Below, one piece after another: positions 47,156 to 56,436 of a DNA stretch of 64,000 bases. The notes beneath the pieces were generated by a model. That model had not been told where the DNA came from, searched no databases, and saw only the letters and a program-made list of their open reading frames with translations. The translations under genes and the position numbers were made by a program. How positions within the stretch are numbered: position 1 is the stretch's first letter; each line of letters starts with the position of its first letter. Source of the stretch: DASQFQ01 sp963722815 (GTDB lineage Bacteria; Actinomycetota; Thermoleophilia; Solirubrobacterales; Solirubrobacteraceae); NCBI GenBank assembly GCA_963722815.1, contig CAVROM010000003.1:806001-870000 (forward strand), written 5' to 3'.

Positions 47156-48631
47156 ATGACCGAACGCCGTTTCGGGCGTACCGCCGCCCCCGCTCCGACG
47201 CGGTCGAGCGCGCTCGACGGGCTCGTCAGCGAGGGCGACGCGGTGCTGCTGGTCGGCCTCGAGCTGGTCAGCGACGCGACGTGGGACGTGCTGCTCGCGG
47301 CCGGCCTCCGGGTCCTGCGCGCCGGCGACCCCGATGGGGCCATCCGCATCGTCGAGGGCGGCGAGGCGCAGGTCGTGTTCGTCGACGCGCAGCACGGCCC
47401 GGACTTGATCCGCGCCGTGCGGGCGCGCCCCGAGCTGGCGGGTGTCCACGTCGTCGCGTGCGTCGACCTCGACTCCCCCCACGAGCTGCGCGACGCGCTG
47501 GACGCCGGGGCCGACGACATCATGCGCGTCGCGTTCGAGCCGGACGTGCTGATTCTGCGCGTCGCGACCGGCCTCCGCGCCGCGCGCCTGCGCGCCAACG
47601 ACGCGATGTTGCGCTCGCTCATCGACAGCATCCCTGGCGCGATCTACCGCTGTGCCTGCGACCGCGACTGGACGATGGAGTGGCTGAGCGACGAGATCGA
47701 GACGATGACCGGCTACCCGGCGTCCGACTTCATCGGCAACGCGGTGCGCACGTTCGCGAGCATCGAGCACCCCGACGACCACGACTACGTCGCCGATCGC
47801 GTGATGGAGTCGGTGCGGACCGGCCGGCCGTTCTCGCTCGAGTACCGGTTGGTGCGCCGCGACGGCTCGATCTGCTGGGTGCTCGAGCGCGGGCTCGCCC
47901 AGGAGGCGGGCGACGGCCGCTGGTGGCTCGACGGGGCGATCTTCGACATCACCCAGCGCCGCGAGGCCGAGCGCGCGATGCGCGAGCACGCGGTCACCGA
48001 GGCCCAGCTCTCCGAGGTGCGGGCCTCGCGCGCGCGGATCCTCGAGGCTGCCGACCGCGCCCGCCGCGACATCGAGCGCAACCTCCACGACGGCGCGCAG
48101 CAGCGGCTCGTCTCCGTCGCGCTCGGCCTGCGCATCTGGCTCACCACGCACAAGGACCTGCCGGATGACTGCCGCGCGCCCGTCGTGCAGGCGCTCGACG
48201 AGCTCGGCACCGGCCTCGGCGAGCTGCGCGACCTCGCCCGCGGGCTCCATCCCGCGGTGCTCAGCGACCACGGGCTCGAGCACGCGCTGCGCGCGCTCGC
48301 CCAGCGCGCCGCGGTGCCGGTCGAGCTCGCCACCGAGCTGCCGGGGCGCCTCCCGGTGGCGGTCGAGGCGGCCGCCTACTTCGTCGCCTCCGAAGCGCTC
48401 ACCAACGTCGCCCGCTACGCGGCGGCGAGCCAGGCCTGGATCGGCGTGCAGGAGCGCGGCGGCGAGCTCGAGGTCACGATCCGCGACGACGGCTGTGGCG
48501 GCGCCGAGCTCGGCGCGGGGTCGGGCCTGCAGGGCCTGCGCGACCGCGTCTCGGCGATGAACGGCACGCTCGAGATCGAAAGCCCGCCCGGCGCGGGCAC
48601 CACCGTGTGCGCGCGCCTCCCGGCGCACTGA
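47156..48631 (+). CDS. Sensor kinase: receiver-like, PAS and HisKA_3/HATPase domains
   Basis: About 491 aa from ATG 47156 (GTG at 47138 would add six). Residues ~25-140 look like a receiver domain (VVFVDAQHGPDLIRAVRARP; LDAGADDIMRVAFEPDVLIL), then a PAS domain ~150-270 (TMEWLSDEIETMTGYPASDF ... RDGSICWVLERG), the phosphoacceptor helix RARRDIERNLHDGAQQR with conserved histidine, and an ATPase with N-box ASEALTNVARYA and DDGCGGAELGAGSGLQGLRD. This is a NarL-type soluble kinase, but no LuxR-type response regulator is adjacent. Confidence 0.85.
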   Translation: MTERRFGRTAAPAPTRSSALDGLVSEGDAVLLVGLELVSDATWDVLLAAGLRVLRAGDPDGAIRIVEGGEAQVVFVDAQHGPDLIRAVRARPELAGVHVVACVDLDSPHELRDALDAGADDIMRVAFEPDVLILRVATGLRAARLRANDAMLRSLIDSIPGAIYRCACDRDWTMEWLSDEIETMTGYPASDFIGNAVRTFASIEHPDDHDYVADRVMESVRTGRPFSLEYRLVRRDGSICWVLERGLAQEAGDGRWWLDGAIFDITQRREAERAMREHAVTEAQLSEVRASRARILEAADRARRDIERNLHDGAQQRLVSVALGLRIWLTTHKDLPDDCRAPVVQALDELGTGLGELRDLARGLHPAVLSDHGLEHALRALAQRAAVPVELATELPGRLPVAVEAAAYFVASEALTNVARYAAASQAWIGVQERGGELEVTIRDDGCGGAELGAGSGLQGLRDRVSAMNGTLEIESPPGAGTTVCARLPAH

Positions 48632-48676
48632 CCGCGCGTTCATCTACGGCTCAGATTCGCGGCGTAGGCTCGCCCG

Positions 48677-49348
48677 ATGCGGGTCTTGGTCGTGGAAGAC
48701 GAGCGGAAGATGGCCGAGGTGCTGCGGCGCGGGCTGACGCGCGCGGGCCTCGCCGTTGACGTGTGCGACGAGGGCGGCGCGGCGCTGGTGCGCGCGGGCT
48801 CGACGGAGTACGACGCGATCGTGCTCGACGCGATGCTCCCTGACCTCGACGGGCTCGACGTCTGCCGCCGCCTGCGCGCGGACCGCGTGTGGTCGCCCGT
48901 GCTGATGCTGACCGCGCGGGCGCAGGTGCCCGACCGCGTCGACGGGCTCGACGCCGGCGCCGACGACTACCTCGCCAAGCCGTTCGCGTTCGACGAGCTG
49001 CTCGCGCGGCTGCGCGCGCTCGCGCGCCGTGGGCCGGTCGAGCGCGCGCCGGTGCTCGAGGTCGGCGACCTGCGGCTCGACCCCGCGGGCCACCGCGCGT
49101 GGCGCGGGAGCGAGCAGCTCGACCTCAGCGCCAAGGAGCTGGCGCTGCTGGAGATCTTCATGCGCCATCCTGGGCAGGTGCTGAGCCGCTTCACGTTGCT
49201 GGAGCACGCCTGGGAGGGGCGGTACGAGAACCGCTCGAACGTCGTCGACGTCTACGTGCGTCTGCTGCGGGAGAAGATCGACCGGCCGTTCGGCCTCGCG
49301 TCGCTGCAGACGGTGCGCGGGCTGGGCTACCGGTTGTGCGCGCCCTGA
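48677..49348 (+). CDS. OmpR-family response regulator
   Basis: A 223-aa two-domain regulator. The receiver has the acidic pair in VVEDERK, phospho-acceptor Asp51 in AIVLDAMLPDLDG, and the lysine in DDYLAKPFAFDELLARL. The C-terminal winged helix includes LDLSAKELALLEIFMRHPGQ and TVRGLGYRL. It overlaps the following histidine kinase gene by 13 nt, forming a standard two-component pair. Confidence 0.92.
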   Translation: MRVLVVEDERKMAEVLRRGLTRAGLAVDVCDEGGAALVRAGSTEYDAIVLDAMLPDLDGLDVCRRLRADRVWSPVLMLTARAQVPDRVDGLDAGADDYLAKPFAFDELLARLRALARRGPVERAPVLEVGDLRLDPAGHRAWRGSEQLDLSAKELALLEIFMRHPGQVLSRFTLLEHAWEGRYENRSNVVDVYVRLLREKIDRPFGLASLQTVRGLGYRLCAP

Positions 49349-50643
49349 ACCGGCTGTCGCTGCGGCTGCGGCTGACGCTGGCGTTCGCCGGCGCCGCGGC
49401 GGTGCTGCTGGCGGCGATCGGGACCTTCGTGGTCCTGCGCGTGCAGGCCGGGCTCGACGGTGAGCTCGACCACGCGCTGCGGCTGCGCGCCGCCGAGCTG
49501 GCGGAGAGCACGCGCGACTTCTCACGGGTGAACGCGATCATCGACGCTGCCGGCCAGCCCGCGCAGGTCCTGGACGCGGGCGGGCGGGTCCTCGCCTCGG
49601 TGCGGGTGCCGAGCGGGCGCCCGCTGGTGCGCAGGCACCTCGCGGAGGCGCGGCGCGGCGAGGTCATCTACGAGAGCCGCGAGCGCACCCGGCTGCTCGC
49701 GCGGCCGGCGCCCGGCAACCGGATCGTGGTGGTCGCGGCGTCGATGCGGGCGCGCGAGAAGACGCTCGAGACGCTCCGCGGCGTGCTGCTGATCGGCCTC
49801 CCGATCGCGCTGCTGCTCGCGTCGGCCGCCGGCTACGCGGTGGCGGCCGGCGCGCTGCGCCCGGTCGAGCGCATGCGCGCCCGCGCGGCCCGCATCTCGG
49901 CGGCGACGGTCGACGCGCGGCTCCCGCTCCCGGTGGCCGACGACGAGCTGCGGCGGCTGGGGGAGACGCTCAACGAGATGCTCGAGCGGCTGGCGGTGAC
50001 GGCGGAGAACGAGCGCGAGTTCCTCTCCACCGCCAGCCACGAGCTGCGCACGCCGCTGGCGATCCTCAAGGCCGAGATCGAGTTCGCCCTGCACCCCGAG
50101 TCGACGCCCGAGGACTGGCACGGGGCGCTCGTATCGGCGGGCGAGGAGACCGACCGGCTCGGGCGCCTCGCCGAGGACCTGCTGCTGCTCGCGCGCGGGG
50201 AGGCGGGCGCGGCGCCGCACGAGGTCCCGGAGGTCGTGGTCGCGCCGCTCGCCGAGCGGGTGCTGGCGCGGCTCGGCGGCGACGGCGTCACGCTCGCGAC
50301 CCCGCCGGAGCTGCGGGTGCGCGCCGACCCCGACGCGCTGGACCGCGCGCTCACGAACCTCGTCGACAACGCGCGCCGCTACGGCGACGCGCCGATCGAG
50401 GTGTCGGCGCGGGGCGACGGCGGGTGGGTCGAGCTGCACGTGACGGACCACGGTGGCGGCTTCGCACCCGAGTACCTGCCGCGGGCGTTCGAGCGCTTCA
50501 GCCGCCCCGCGGGTGCGCGCGGCGGCGGCGCCGGGCTCGGCCTCGCGCTGGTCGAGGCGGTCGCCCACGCGCACGGCGGGACCGCGGGCGCGGAGAACGC
50601 GCCCGGCGGCGCCGACGTCTGGCTCCGGCTCCCGCGGGCCTGA
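49336..50643 (+). CDS. Membrane sensor histidine kinase (partner of the OmpR-type regulator)
   Basis: A 435-aa kinase from GTG 49336. Membrane helix 1 (LTLAFAGAAAVLLAAIGTFV), an ~115-residue extracytoplasmic sensor, helix 2 (VLLIGLPIALLLASAAGYAV), a HAMP linker (RPVERMRARAARIS), the HisKA motif STASHELRTPLAILKAEIEF with phospho-histidine, and ATPase boxes NLVDNARRYG, DHGGGF and GAGLGLALVEA. The stimulus is unknown. It is translationally coupled to the regulator. Confidence 0.9.
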   Translation: MRALNRLSLRLRLTLAFAGAAAVLLAAIGTFVVLRVQAGLDGELDHALRLRAAELAESTRDFSRVNAIIDAAGQPAQVLDAGGRVLASVRVPSGRPLVRRHLAEARRGEVIYESRERTRLLARPAPGNRIVVVAASMRAREKTLETLRGVLLIGLPIALLLASAAGYAVAAGALRPVERMRARAARISAATVDARLPLPVADDELRRLGETLNEMLERLAVTAENEREFLSTASHELRTPLAILKAEIEFALHPESTPEDWHGALVSAGEETDRLGRLAEDLLLLARGEAGAAPHEVPEVVVAPLAERVLARLGGDGVTLATPPELRVRADPDALDRALTNLVDNARRYGDAPIEVSARGDGGWVELHVTDHGGGFAPEYLPRAFERFSRPAGARGGGAGLGLALVEAVAHAHGGTAGAENAPGGADVWLRLPRA

Positions 50644-50712
50644 GCCGCTGAGCCGCGCGCTCCGGCGCGGGCGGTTCATCGTGGCTTCACGGCCGGCCGC
50701 CACCGTCGCGGC

Positions 50713-52059
50713 ATGGCCGTCGCCGCCCCCGCCCGCCCCCTGCATCGGACCCGGTGGGTGGTGGCGGCCTGTGGGCTGCTCGCGCTCGCGCTGCGCGCGC
50801 CGTTCTTCTCAGTGGCGCTCGGGCGTGACGAGGGCGGGATCGCCTTCATCGCGCGCCAGTGGCCGGGCGGCCACGGGTCGCTGTACGGCGCGTACTGGCT
50901 CGACCGGCCGCCGTTGCTCGTCGCGTTGTACAAGCTCGCGGGCGGGGGCGGCGACCTCGGCGTGCGCGCGCTCGGCGCGGTCGCGGCGGTGGCGCTGGTG
51001 CTCGCCGTGTGGCGGCTCGGGCGCGCGATCGCGGGGGAGGAGGCCGGCCGCGTCGCCGCGGTGATGGCGGCGCTGCTGAGCGGCTCGTTCGCGCTCGGCG
51101 CCGTGCAGACGCCGGCCGAGCTGCTGGCGGCGGTGCCGTCGACGCTGTCGGTGCTGTGCCTCGTCCGCGGCCGCCTGTTCGCCGCCGGCCTGCTGGCGGC
51201 CGGCGCGCTGCTGGTCAAACAGTCGTTCCTCGACGCGGGCGTGGCCGGGCTCGCGTTCCTGATCCTCTCGCGGCGCCCCCGCTGGTGGCTCGAGTACGCC
51301 GCCGGGGTCGCGCTGCCGGTCGCCGTGCTCGCGGCCTGGAACGGCAGCGGCTTCGCCTACGCGCTGGTCGGCTTCCGCCTCCAGGCGCTCGGCACGCTGG
51401 CGGCGTCGAGTCTGCCGCTGCAGGACCGGCTCGGGCAGCTGGCCGGGCCCGCGCTCGGCTCCGGGCTGGTGGTCGCCGTCCCCGCAGCGCTCGCGGGCAT
51501 CGCGCGGGCGCGCAACCGCGTGCTCGCCGCTTGGCTGGCGGGCGCGCTGATCGGCGTGCTCGGCGGTGGCAGCTACTGGCCGCACTACCTGATCCAGCTC
51601 GTGCCGGTGACGTGCGTCGGCGTCGCGCTGCTGCGGCCGCCGCGGGTGCTGCTCGCCGCCTTCGCGGCGATCTCCGTCGCGGCGACGCTCGGCGGCATCG
51701 GCTACCTCCACGCGCACCCCCCGTACCGCAGCACCCGCGCGGTCGCGCGCTACGTCCGCACCCACGCGCGCCCCGGCGACACCCAGTACGTCCTCTACGC
51801 GCGGGCCAACCTCCTCCACTACGCGGGGCTGCCGTCGCCCTACCCGTACCACTGGAGCCTGATGGTGCGGGCCAAGCCCGGCGCGGTCCCGCGGCTGCGG
51901 CGGCTGCTGGCCTCGCCGGCGCGGCCGACCTGGGTGGTCGAGTGGCAGCCGCCGGACCAGTGGGGGCTCGACCCGCACGGCGCCACCGCCCGCCTGCTCG
52001 CCCGCCACTACCGGCGCGCCGCGACCGTCCACGGCCACCCGGTCCTGCACGCGCGATGA
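50713..52059 (+). CDS. GT39-like membrane glycosyltransferase (ArnT/PMT type)
   Basis: A 448-aa polytopic protein with around 11 hydrophobic helices. The first periplasmic loop LGRDEGGIAFIARQW contains the acidic pair that is catalytic in the C-superfamily glycosyltransferases (the DE of GT39/GT83), and WLDRPPLLVALYKLAG follows as in ArnT-like enzymes. The C-terminal ~130 residues form an extracytoplasmic domain. It transfers a sugar from a polyprenyl-phosphate donor. Its stop overlaps the next gene, whose product is a likely maker of such a donor. Confidence 0.72.
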   Translation: MAVAAPARPLHRTRWVVAACGLLALALRAPFFSVALGRDEGGIAFIARQWPGGHGSLYGAYWLDRPPLLVALYKLAGGGGDLGVRALGAVAAVALVLAVWRLGRAIAGEEAGRVAAVMAALLSGSFALGAVQTPAELLAAVPSTLSVLCLVRGRLFAAGLLAAGALLVKQSFLDAGVAGLAFLILSRRPRWWLEYAAGVALPVAVLAAWNGSGFAYALVGFRLQALGTLAASSLPLQDRLGQLAGPALGSGLVVAVPAALAGIARARNRVLAAWLAGALIGVLGGGSYWPHYLIQLVPVTCVGVALLRPPRVLLAAFAAISVAATLGGIGYLHAHPPYRSTRAVARYVRTHARPGDTQYVLYARANLLHYAGLPSPYPYHWSLMVRAKPGAVPRLRRLLASPARPTWVVEWQPPDQWGLDPHGATARLLARHYRRAATVHGHPVLHAR

Positions 52060-52739
52060 CCACCTGCGTGGTCATCCCGACGTACGAGGAAGCGGAGAAC
52101 CTTCCCGCGCTCGTCGCCGCCGTGCGCGCGGCGCTCGACTGCACGATCGGCATCGTCGACGACGGCTCGCCCGACGGCACCGGCGAGATCGCCGACGCGC
52201 TCGCCGGCTCCGGGCTCTGGGTCATCCACCGCGAGCGCAAGCAGGGCCTCGCCTCCGCCTACGTGGCCGGCTTCCGCCGCGCGCTGGCCGAGGGCGCCGA
52301 GTACGTGCTGGAGATGGACGCCGACTTCTCCCACGACCCGGCCGACCTGCCGCGGCTGCTCGACGCCGCGCGCGCGGGCGCCGACGTGGTGCTCGGCTCG
52401 CGCTACGTCGAGGGCGGCGGCGTCGAGGGGATGGCGCCGCACCGGCGGCTGCTGTCGCGCGGCGGCAGCGCGTACGCGCGCGCCGTGCTCGGCTGCCCGC
52501 TCCGCGACCTCACCGGCGGCTTCAAGTGCTTCCGCGCGGACGCGCTGCGTGCGATCGACCTCGACGCGATCGCGGCCACCGGCTTCGCCTTCCAGGTCGA
52601 GGCGACGTACCGCGCAGTCCGCGCCGGGCTGCGGGTCGAGGAGGTGCCGATCGTCTTCCACGAGCGCCGCGCGGGCCACAGCAAGTTGTCGGCCGGCATC
52701 GCCGCCGAGGCGCTCTGGCGCATCCCCGCGCTGCGCTGA
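52056..52739 (+). CDS. Polyprenol-phosphate mannosyltransferase (DPM1-like GT2)
   Basis: A 227-aa family 2 glycosyltransferase. Motifs are TTCVVIPTYEEAENLPALV, GIVDDGSPDGTGEIA, the metal-binding VLEMDADFSHDPADLP, GSRYVEGGGVEG and CPLRDLTGGFKCFR, in the order found in polyprenol monophosphomannose synthases. There is no C-terminal membrane helix, so it is the short soluble form. Overlaps the GT39-like gene by 4 nt; together they could form a donor-plus-transfer pair for cell-envelope glycosylation. Confidence 0.85.
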   Translation: MTTCVVIPTYEEAENLPALVAAVRAALDCTIGIVDDGSPDGTGEIADALAGSGLWVIHRERKQGLASAYVAGFRRALAEGAEYVLEMDADFSHDPADLPRLLDAARAGADVVLGSRYVEGGGVEGMAPHRRLLSRGGSAYARAVLGCPLRDLTGGFKCFRADALRAIDLDAIAATGFAFQVEATYRAVRAGLRVEEVPIVFHERRAGHSKLSAGIAAEALWRIPALR

Positions 52740-52759
52740 ACCGGTAAGAAGGGGCGCGC

Positions 52760-54660
52760 ATGGGTGAAGCCCGGCGCCACCACCACGGTCTCGGCCTGCT
52801 CTCGCTCGGGGCGCTCGGCATCGTGTTCGGCGACATCGGGACGAGCCCGTTGTACGCGCTGCAGACGGTGTTCGCGGCCGACGAGCACGCGGTGCGGCCG
52901 ACGGAGAGCGGCGTCTACGGCGTGATCTCGCTCGTGTTCTGGGCGATCACGCTGATCGTCTCGATCAAGTACGTCACGCTGATCATGCGCGCCGACAACG
53001 AGGGCGAGGGCGGGATCATGGCGCTGATCGCGCTGATCCGGGAGAAGGGGCTGCAGCGGCGGCTTGCCCAGGTGACGCTCGTCGCGCTGGGGATCTTCGG
53101 CGCCTCGCTGTTCTACGGCGACGGCATGATCACACCGGCGATCTCGGTGCTCTCCGCGGTCGAGGGGATCGAGGTCGTCGAGCCGAGCCTGCACGAGCTG
53201 GTGGTGCCGATCACGCTGGCGATCCTGGCCGCGCTGTTCGCGATCCAGCGCTTCGGCACCGGCGCGGTCGGGCGGCTGGTTCGGGCCGATCATGGCCCTG
53301 TGGTTCACGCTGCTGGCCGGCGCCGGCCTGCACGAGGTGGTCAAGGAGCCGGGGATCCTGCGCGCGATCTCGCCCACCTACGCGGTCTCGTTTCTGTTCG
53401 AGCACGGCCACGTCGCGTTCATCGCGCTCGGCTCCGTCGTCCTGACCGTCACCGGCGCCGAGGCGCTCTACGCCGACATGGGGCACTTCGGGCGGCGGCC
53501 GATCCGGCTGTCGTGGTTCGGCGCCGGTCTTCCCCGCGCTGATCCTCAACTACATGGGCCAGGGCGCGCTGATCCTGCGCAACCCGAAGGCGATCGACAA
53601 CCCGTTCTACCTGCTGATCCCGCACTGGGGCCGGATCCCGATGATCGGGCTCGCCACCGTGGCGACGGTGATCGCGTCGCAGGCGGTCATCTCGGGCGCG
53701 TTCTCGGTCACCCGCCAGGCGGTGCAGCTCGGCTTCCTCCCGCGCCTCACCATCCGCCACACCTCGCGCGAGGCCGGCCAGGTCTACGTCCCGGCCGTCA
53801 ACTGGGGCATCTTCGTCGCGGTCGTGGCGCTCGTGGTCGGCTTCGGCTCCTCCCAGCACCTCGCGGCGGCCTACGGGATCGCGGTGACCGGGACGCTCGC
53901 GATCGACACGGTGCTGTTCTTCGTCGTCGTCCACATCGTGTGGGGGAAGCCGAAGCGGCTCGCGCTCCCGGGCGCGATCGCGTTCCTGATCATCGACCTC
54001 ACGTTCTTCTCGGCCAACCTGCCCAAGGTCGTCCACGGCGGCTGGTTCCCGCTCGCGATCGCCGCCGTCGTGTTCGTCGTGCTGACCACGTGGCAGCGCG
54101 GACGCGAGATCATCACCAAGAAGCGGACCGAGCTCGAGGGCCCGCTGCGCGACTTCGTCGAGGAGATCCGCGACCCCGAGCAGCCGATCGCCCGCTCGCC
54201 GCGCACGGGCATCTTCCTCGACGCCAACCCGGAGACCACGCCGCTCGCGCTGCGCGCCAACGTCGAGCACAACTGCGTCCTGCACGACAGCGTGGTGATC
54301 GTGACGGTGGTGACGCTCAACGTCCCGCACGTCGACGAGGCCGAGCGCGTGACGGTCGACGACCTCGGCTACCGCGACGACGGCATCACGCACCTCACCG
54401 CGCGCTTCGGCTTCCAGGACGACCTCGACGTCCCGCGCACGCTCAGGCGCGCCGCGAAGCGGCTGGAGCGCGAGGCCGACTTCGAGCACGTCTCCTACTT
54501 CCTCTCGCGCATCACGATCATTCCCGGCAAGGCGCGCGGAATGGCGCGGTGGCGCAAGAAGCTGTTCATCGCGATCGCCCGCAACGCGGCCAGCCCGGTG
54601 CCCTACTTCCACCTCCCGGACGACCGCACGATCGTGATGTCCGCGCACATCGAGCTCTGA
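52760..54660 (+). pseudogene. kup: Kup potassium transporter with two +1 frameshifts
   Basis: Start MGEARRHHHGLGLLSLGALG, then the Kup signature GDIGTSPLYALQTVF, DNEGEGGIMALIALI and FYGDGMITPAISVLSAVEG. An extra G near 53279 shifts the frame before GPIMALWFTLLAG, and another near 53526 before FPALILNYMGQGALIL; deleting both restores a continuous 632-aa protein ending YFHLPDDRTIVMSAHIEL, the normal Kup length. It is a 12-helix proton-coupled K+ importer. Both slips fall in short G runs, and sequence on either side is well conserved, so error is as likely as gene loss. Confidence 0.85.
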
Positions 54661-54720
54661 CGCGTCCGCTTCCCGACCATTGCGGTTTGGCAGCGCTTCC
54701 AGATGGAAGCACCGCGAGGT

Positions 54721-55138
54721 ATGGAAGAACAGCGAACGCAACTCGAGGACCGGCCGATCGGCCGAGCTGGTGCGGCAGCTGTCGGATCAGACGACCACGC
54801 TGGTGCGGCAGGAGATCGAGCTGGCCAAGGCGGAGATGACCGCCAAGGGCAAGCAGGTCGGCATGGGCGCGGGCGCCTTCGGCGGCGCCGGGCTGTTCGG
54901 CCTCTATGCCGTCGGCGCGATCACCGCGTGCCTCATCCTCGCGCTCAGCACCGCCGTTGCGGGCTGGCTGGCCGCGCTGATCGTCGGGCTCGTGTACGCG
55001 GCCATCGCCGGCGTGCTCGCGTTGGTCGGCAAGAAGAAGACGCAGGCCGGCGCCCCGCCGGTCCCGGAGCGCGCCATCTCGAGCACGAAGGAGGACGTCG
55101 AATGGGCGAAGACCCGCGCGAAGACGGCGAGGCAGTAG
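54721..55138 (+). pseudogene. Phage-holin-family membrane protein with +1 frameshift
   Basis: ATG 54721 begins MEEQRTQLEDRPIG; one extra C at ~54763 separates it from ELVRQLSDQTTTLVRQEIEL, the family's helical start. Two membrane segments follow (GAGLFGLYAVGAITACLILA and AVAGWLAALIVGLVYAAIAG) and a charged tail. This is the chromosomal actinobacterial 'phage holin family' (Actinobacteriophage_holin-3-like), not a prophage gene. Corrected length ~138 aa. It leads a four-gene membrane-protein cluster. Confidence 0.75.
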
Positions 55139-55425
55139 AGGCCGAGCAGCGCTCGCCGGAGGCGATCGAGGCGGACATCGAGCGCACCCGGCGCGAGATG
55201 GGCGACACGGTCGCCGCGGTCGCCGAGAAGGCCGACGTCAAGGCGCAGGCCAAGGCCAAGGTCGAGGACGCGAAGGCGCGCCTGAAGGCGAAGGCCCCCG
55301 ACTCGGCCGGCGACGGCGCCGGCACCGTCGGGCGCGTGGCGAGCGAGAACCGGCGCCCGCTGATCATCGGCGGCGCGGTGCTGGTCGCGTTCCTGCTGGG
55401 CCGCGCGGCGGCGGGGCGGGAGTAG
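55102..55425 (+). CDS. DUF3618 domain membrane protein
   Basis: A 107-aa protein from ATG 55102, overlapping the holin-family gene by 37 nt. The DUF3618 motif is RSPEAIEADIERTRREMGDT followed by VAAVAEKADVKAQAKAKVED, an amphipathic Lys/Ala-rich helix, and a single C-terminal membrane helix (PLIIGGAVLVAFLLGRAA). It is a common companion of this holin family in actinobacteria, possibly in envelope stress. Confidence 0.82.
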   Translation: MGEDPREDGEAVEAEQRSPEAIEADIERTRREMGDTVAAVAEKADVKAQAKAKVEDAKARLKAKAPDSAGDGAGTVGRVASENRRPLIIGGAVLVAFLLGRAAAGRE

Positions 55426-55427
55426 CC

Positions 55428-55703
55428 GTGCAGTTCATCTTCCGCCCGATCGGGATCGCCCTCGGCATCCTCTCCGGCCTGGGGGCGAAGAAGATCTTCG
55501 ACTTCGTCTGGGGCAAATTCGACGAGGAAGAGGCGCCGAACCCCGAGCACCGCGAGATCAACTGGGTCAAGTTCATCGCCGCGATGCTCGTCGAGGGCGC
55601 GATCTTCCGCCTCATCCGCGGCTTCGTCGACCACCACTCCCGGCGCGCGTTCGCGGGCCTGACCGGCACCTGGCCGGGCCAGGAAGAGCCGGAGCCCGAG
55701 TGA
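55428..55703 (+). CDS. DUF4235 domain membrane protein
   Basis: A 91-aa protein from GTG 55428. It has the DUF4235 layout: a first membrane helix FIFRPIGIALGILSGLGAKK, a charged loop, then INWVKFIAAMLVEGAIFRLI as the second helix and a polar tail. Two nt separate it from the DUF3618 gene, and its stop overlaps the next start. The function is unknown. Confidence 0.8.
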   Translation: MQFIFRPIGIALGILSGLGAKKIFDFVWGKFDEEEAPNPEHREINWVKFIAAMLVEGAIFRLIRGFVDHHSRRAFAGLTGTWPGQEEPEPE

Positions 55704-56023
55704 TGACGACCGGCGACTACGTCAACCGCCTGTTCGACGACGACTACGTCCGCGACCAGCTCGGAGACGCGCTCGTACGCGGGCGCCGGGCCTACCGCCG
55801 GGCGCGCGACCAGAAGGCCGCGGAGGCCGTCAAGGACAAGCGGCTGATGGACCACGTGACCGGCGCCGCCGCGTCGCTGCAGGCCGCGGTGCGCGCGCTC
55901 ACCAACCAGCCGCCGCCGAAGCCGAAGCGCCGCCCGCTCAAGACCGCCGCGCTGCTCTCCGCCGCGCTCGCGGTGGGTGCGGCCGCGGCGTGGGCCGACA
56001 GCCGCGAGGCGCGGCCCGCCTAG
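55703..56023 (+). CDS. Small helical membrane-associated protein
   Basis: A 106-aa protein (MTTGDYVNRLFDDDYVRDQL...) with a long basic helical body and a C-terminal hydrophobic stretch TAALLSAALAVGAAAAWAD. Coupled to the DUF4235 gene; an ATG three nt earlier (55700) is equally usable. No recognised family, but this fourth position is often filled by such a protein in actinobacterial clusters of this type. It converges on the DUF2294-like gene with a 4-nt overlap. Confidence 0.6.
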   Translation: MTTGDYVNRLFDDDYVRDQLGDALVRGRRAYRRARDQKAAEAVKDKRLMDHVTGAAASLQAAVRALTNQPPPKPKRRPLKTAALLSAALAVGAAAAWADSREARPA

Positions 56024-56409
56024 AGCTCGATCTCCGACGTCCCGTTGCTTTCGCTCGGGTCGAAGAAGAAGACCTCCATGACGATGTGGGGGTCGAAGAG
56101 GATCTGGCTCTGGTAGTTGATGACCTTGCGGCCGGTCAGCGTCTCGACCTTCGAGCAGAGCACGTCGCCCATCTCGTTCTGGTAGGTCTGGCGGAACTGG
56201 CGCACCAGGTCCGCGTGGCCGCGCTCCAGCATCGTCTGCTCGGCGACCGTGACACCGCCGCGCATGACCACGAGCAGGAAGTCGTCGAGCAGGTAGGACT
56301 TGGCCTTCACGGGTCCCTTGCCGAACGACTCCTTCAGCGTGCGGACAATCTCAGTCGAGATCCGGGCCGTGACGCTCTGACCGGGCTCCTCTGTGCTGGT
56401 CTCGCTCAT
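56020..56409 (-). CDS. DUF2294-like protein (Na+-translocating/RNA-linked family of unknown role)
   Basis: A 129-aa protein from ATG 56409 with a strong SD (GGAGGAG). The core FGKGPVKAKSYLLDDFLLVV followed by RGGVTVAEQTMLERGHADLV and CSKVETLTGRKVINYQSQIL is the DUF2294 pattern, with the conserved GxxP and VVRD/RG positions. The function of the family is not established. Divergent from the GNAT gene with 27 bp between starts. Confidence 0.7.
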   Translation of the reverse strand: MSETSTEEPGQSVTARISTEIVRTLKESFGKGPVKAKSYLLDDFLLVVMRGGVTVAEQTMLERGHADLVRQFRQTYQNEMGDVLCSKVETLTGRKVINYQSQILFDPHIVMEVFFFDPSESNGTSEIEL

Positions 56410-56436
56410 CCTCCTCCGAATCGTACTGTGAGGGCG

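Noticed and set aside
54721..55138. Prophage remnant suggested by a holin-family gene
   Set aside because: This holin family is a normal chromosomal actinobacterial protein found with DUF3618 and DUF4235; no other phage gene is nearby.
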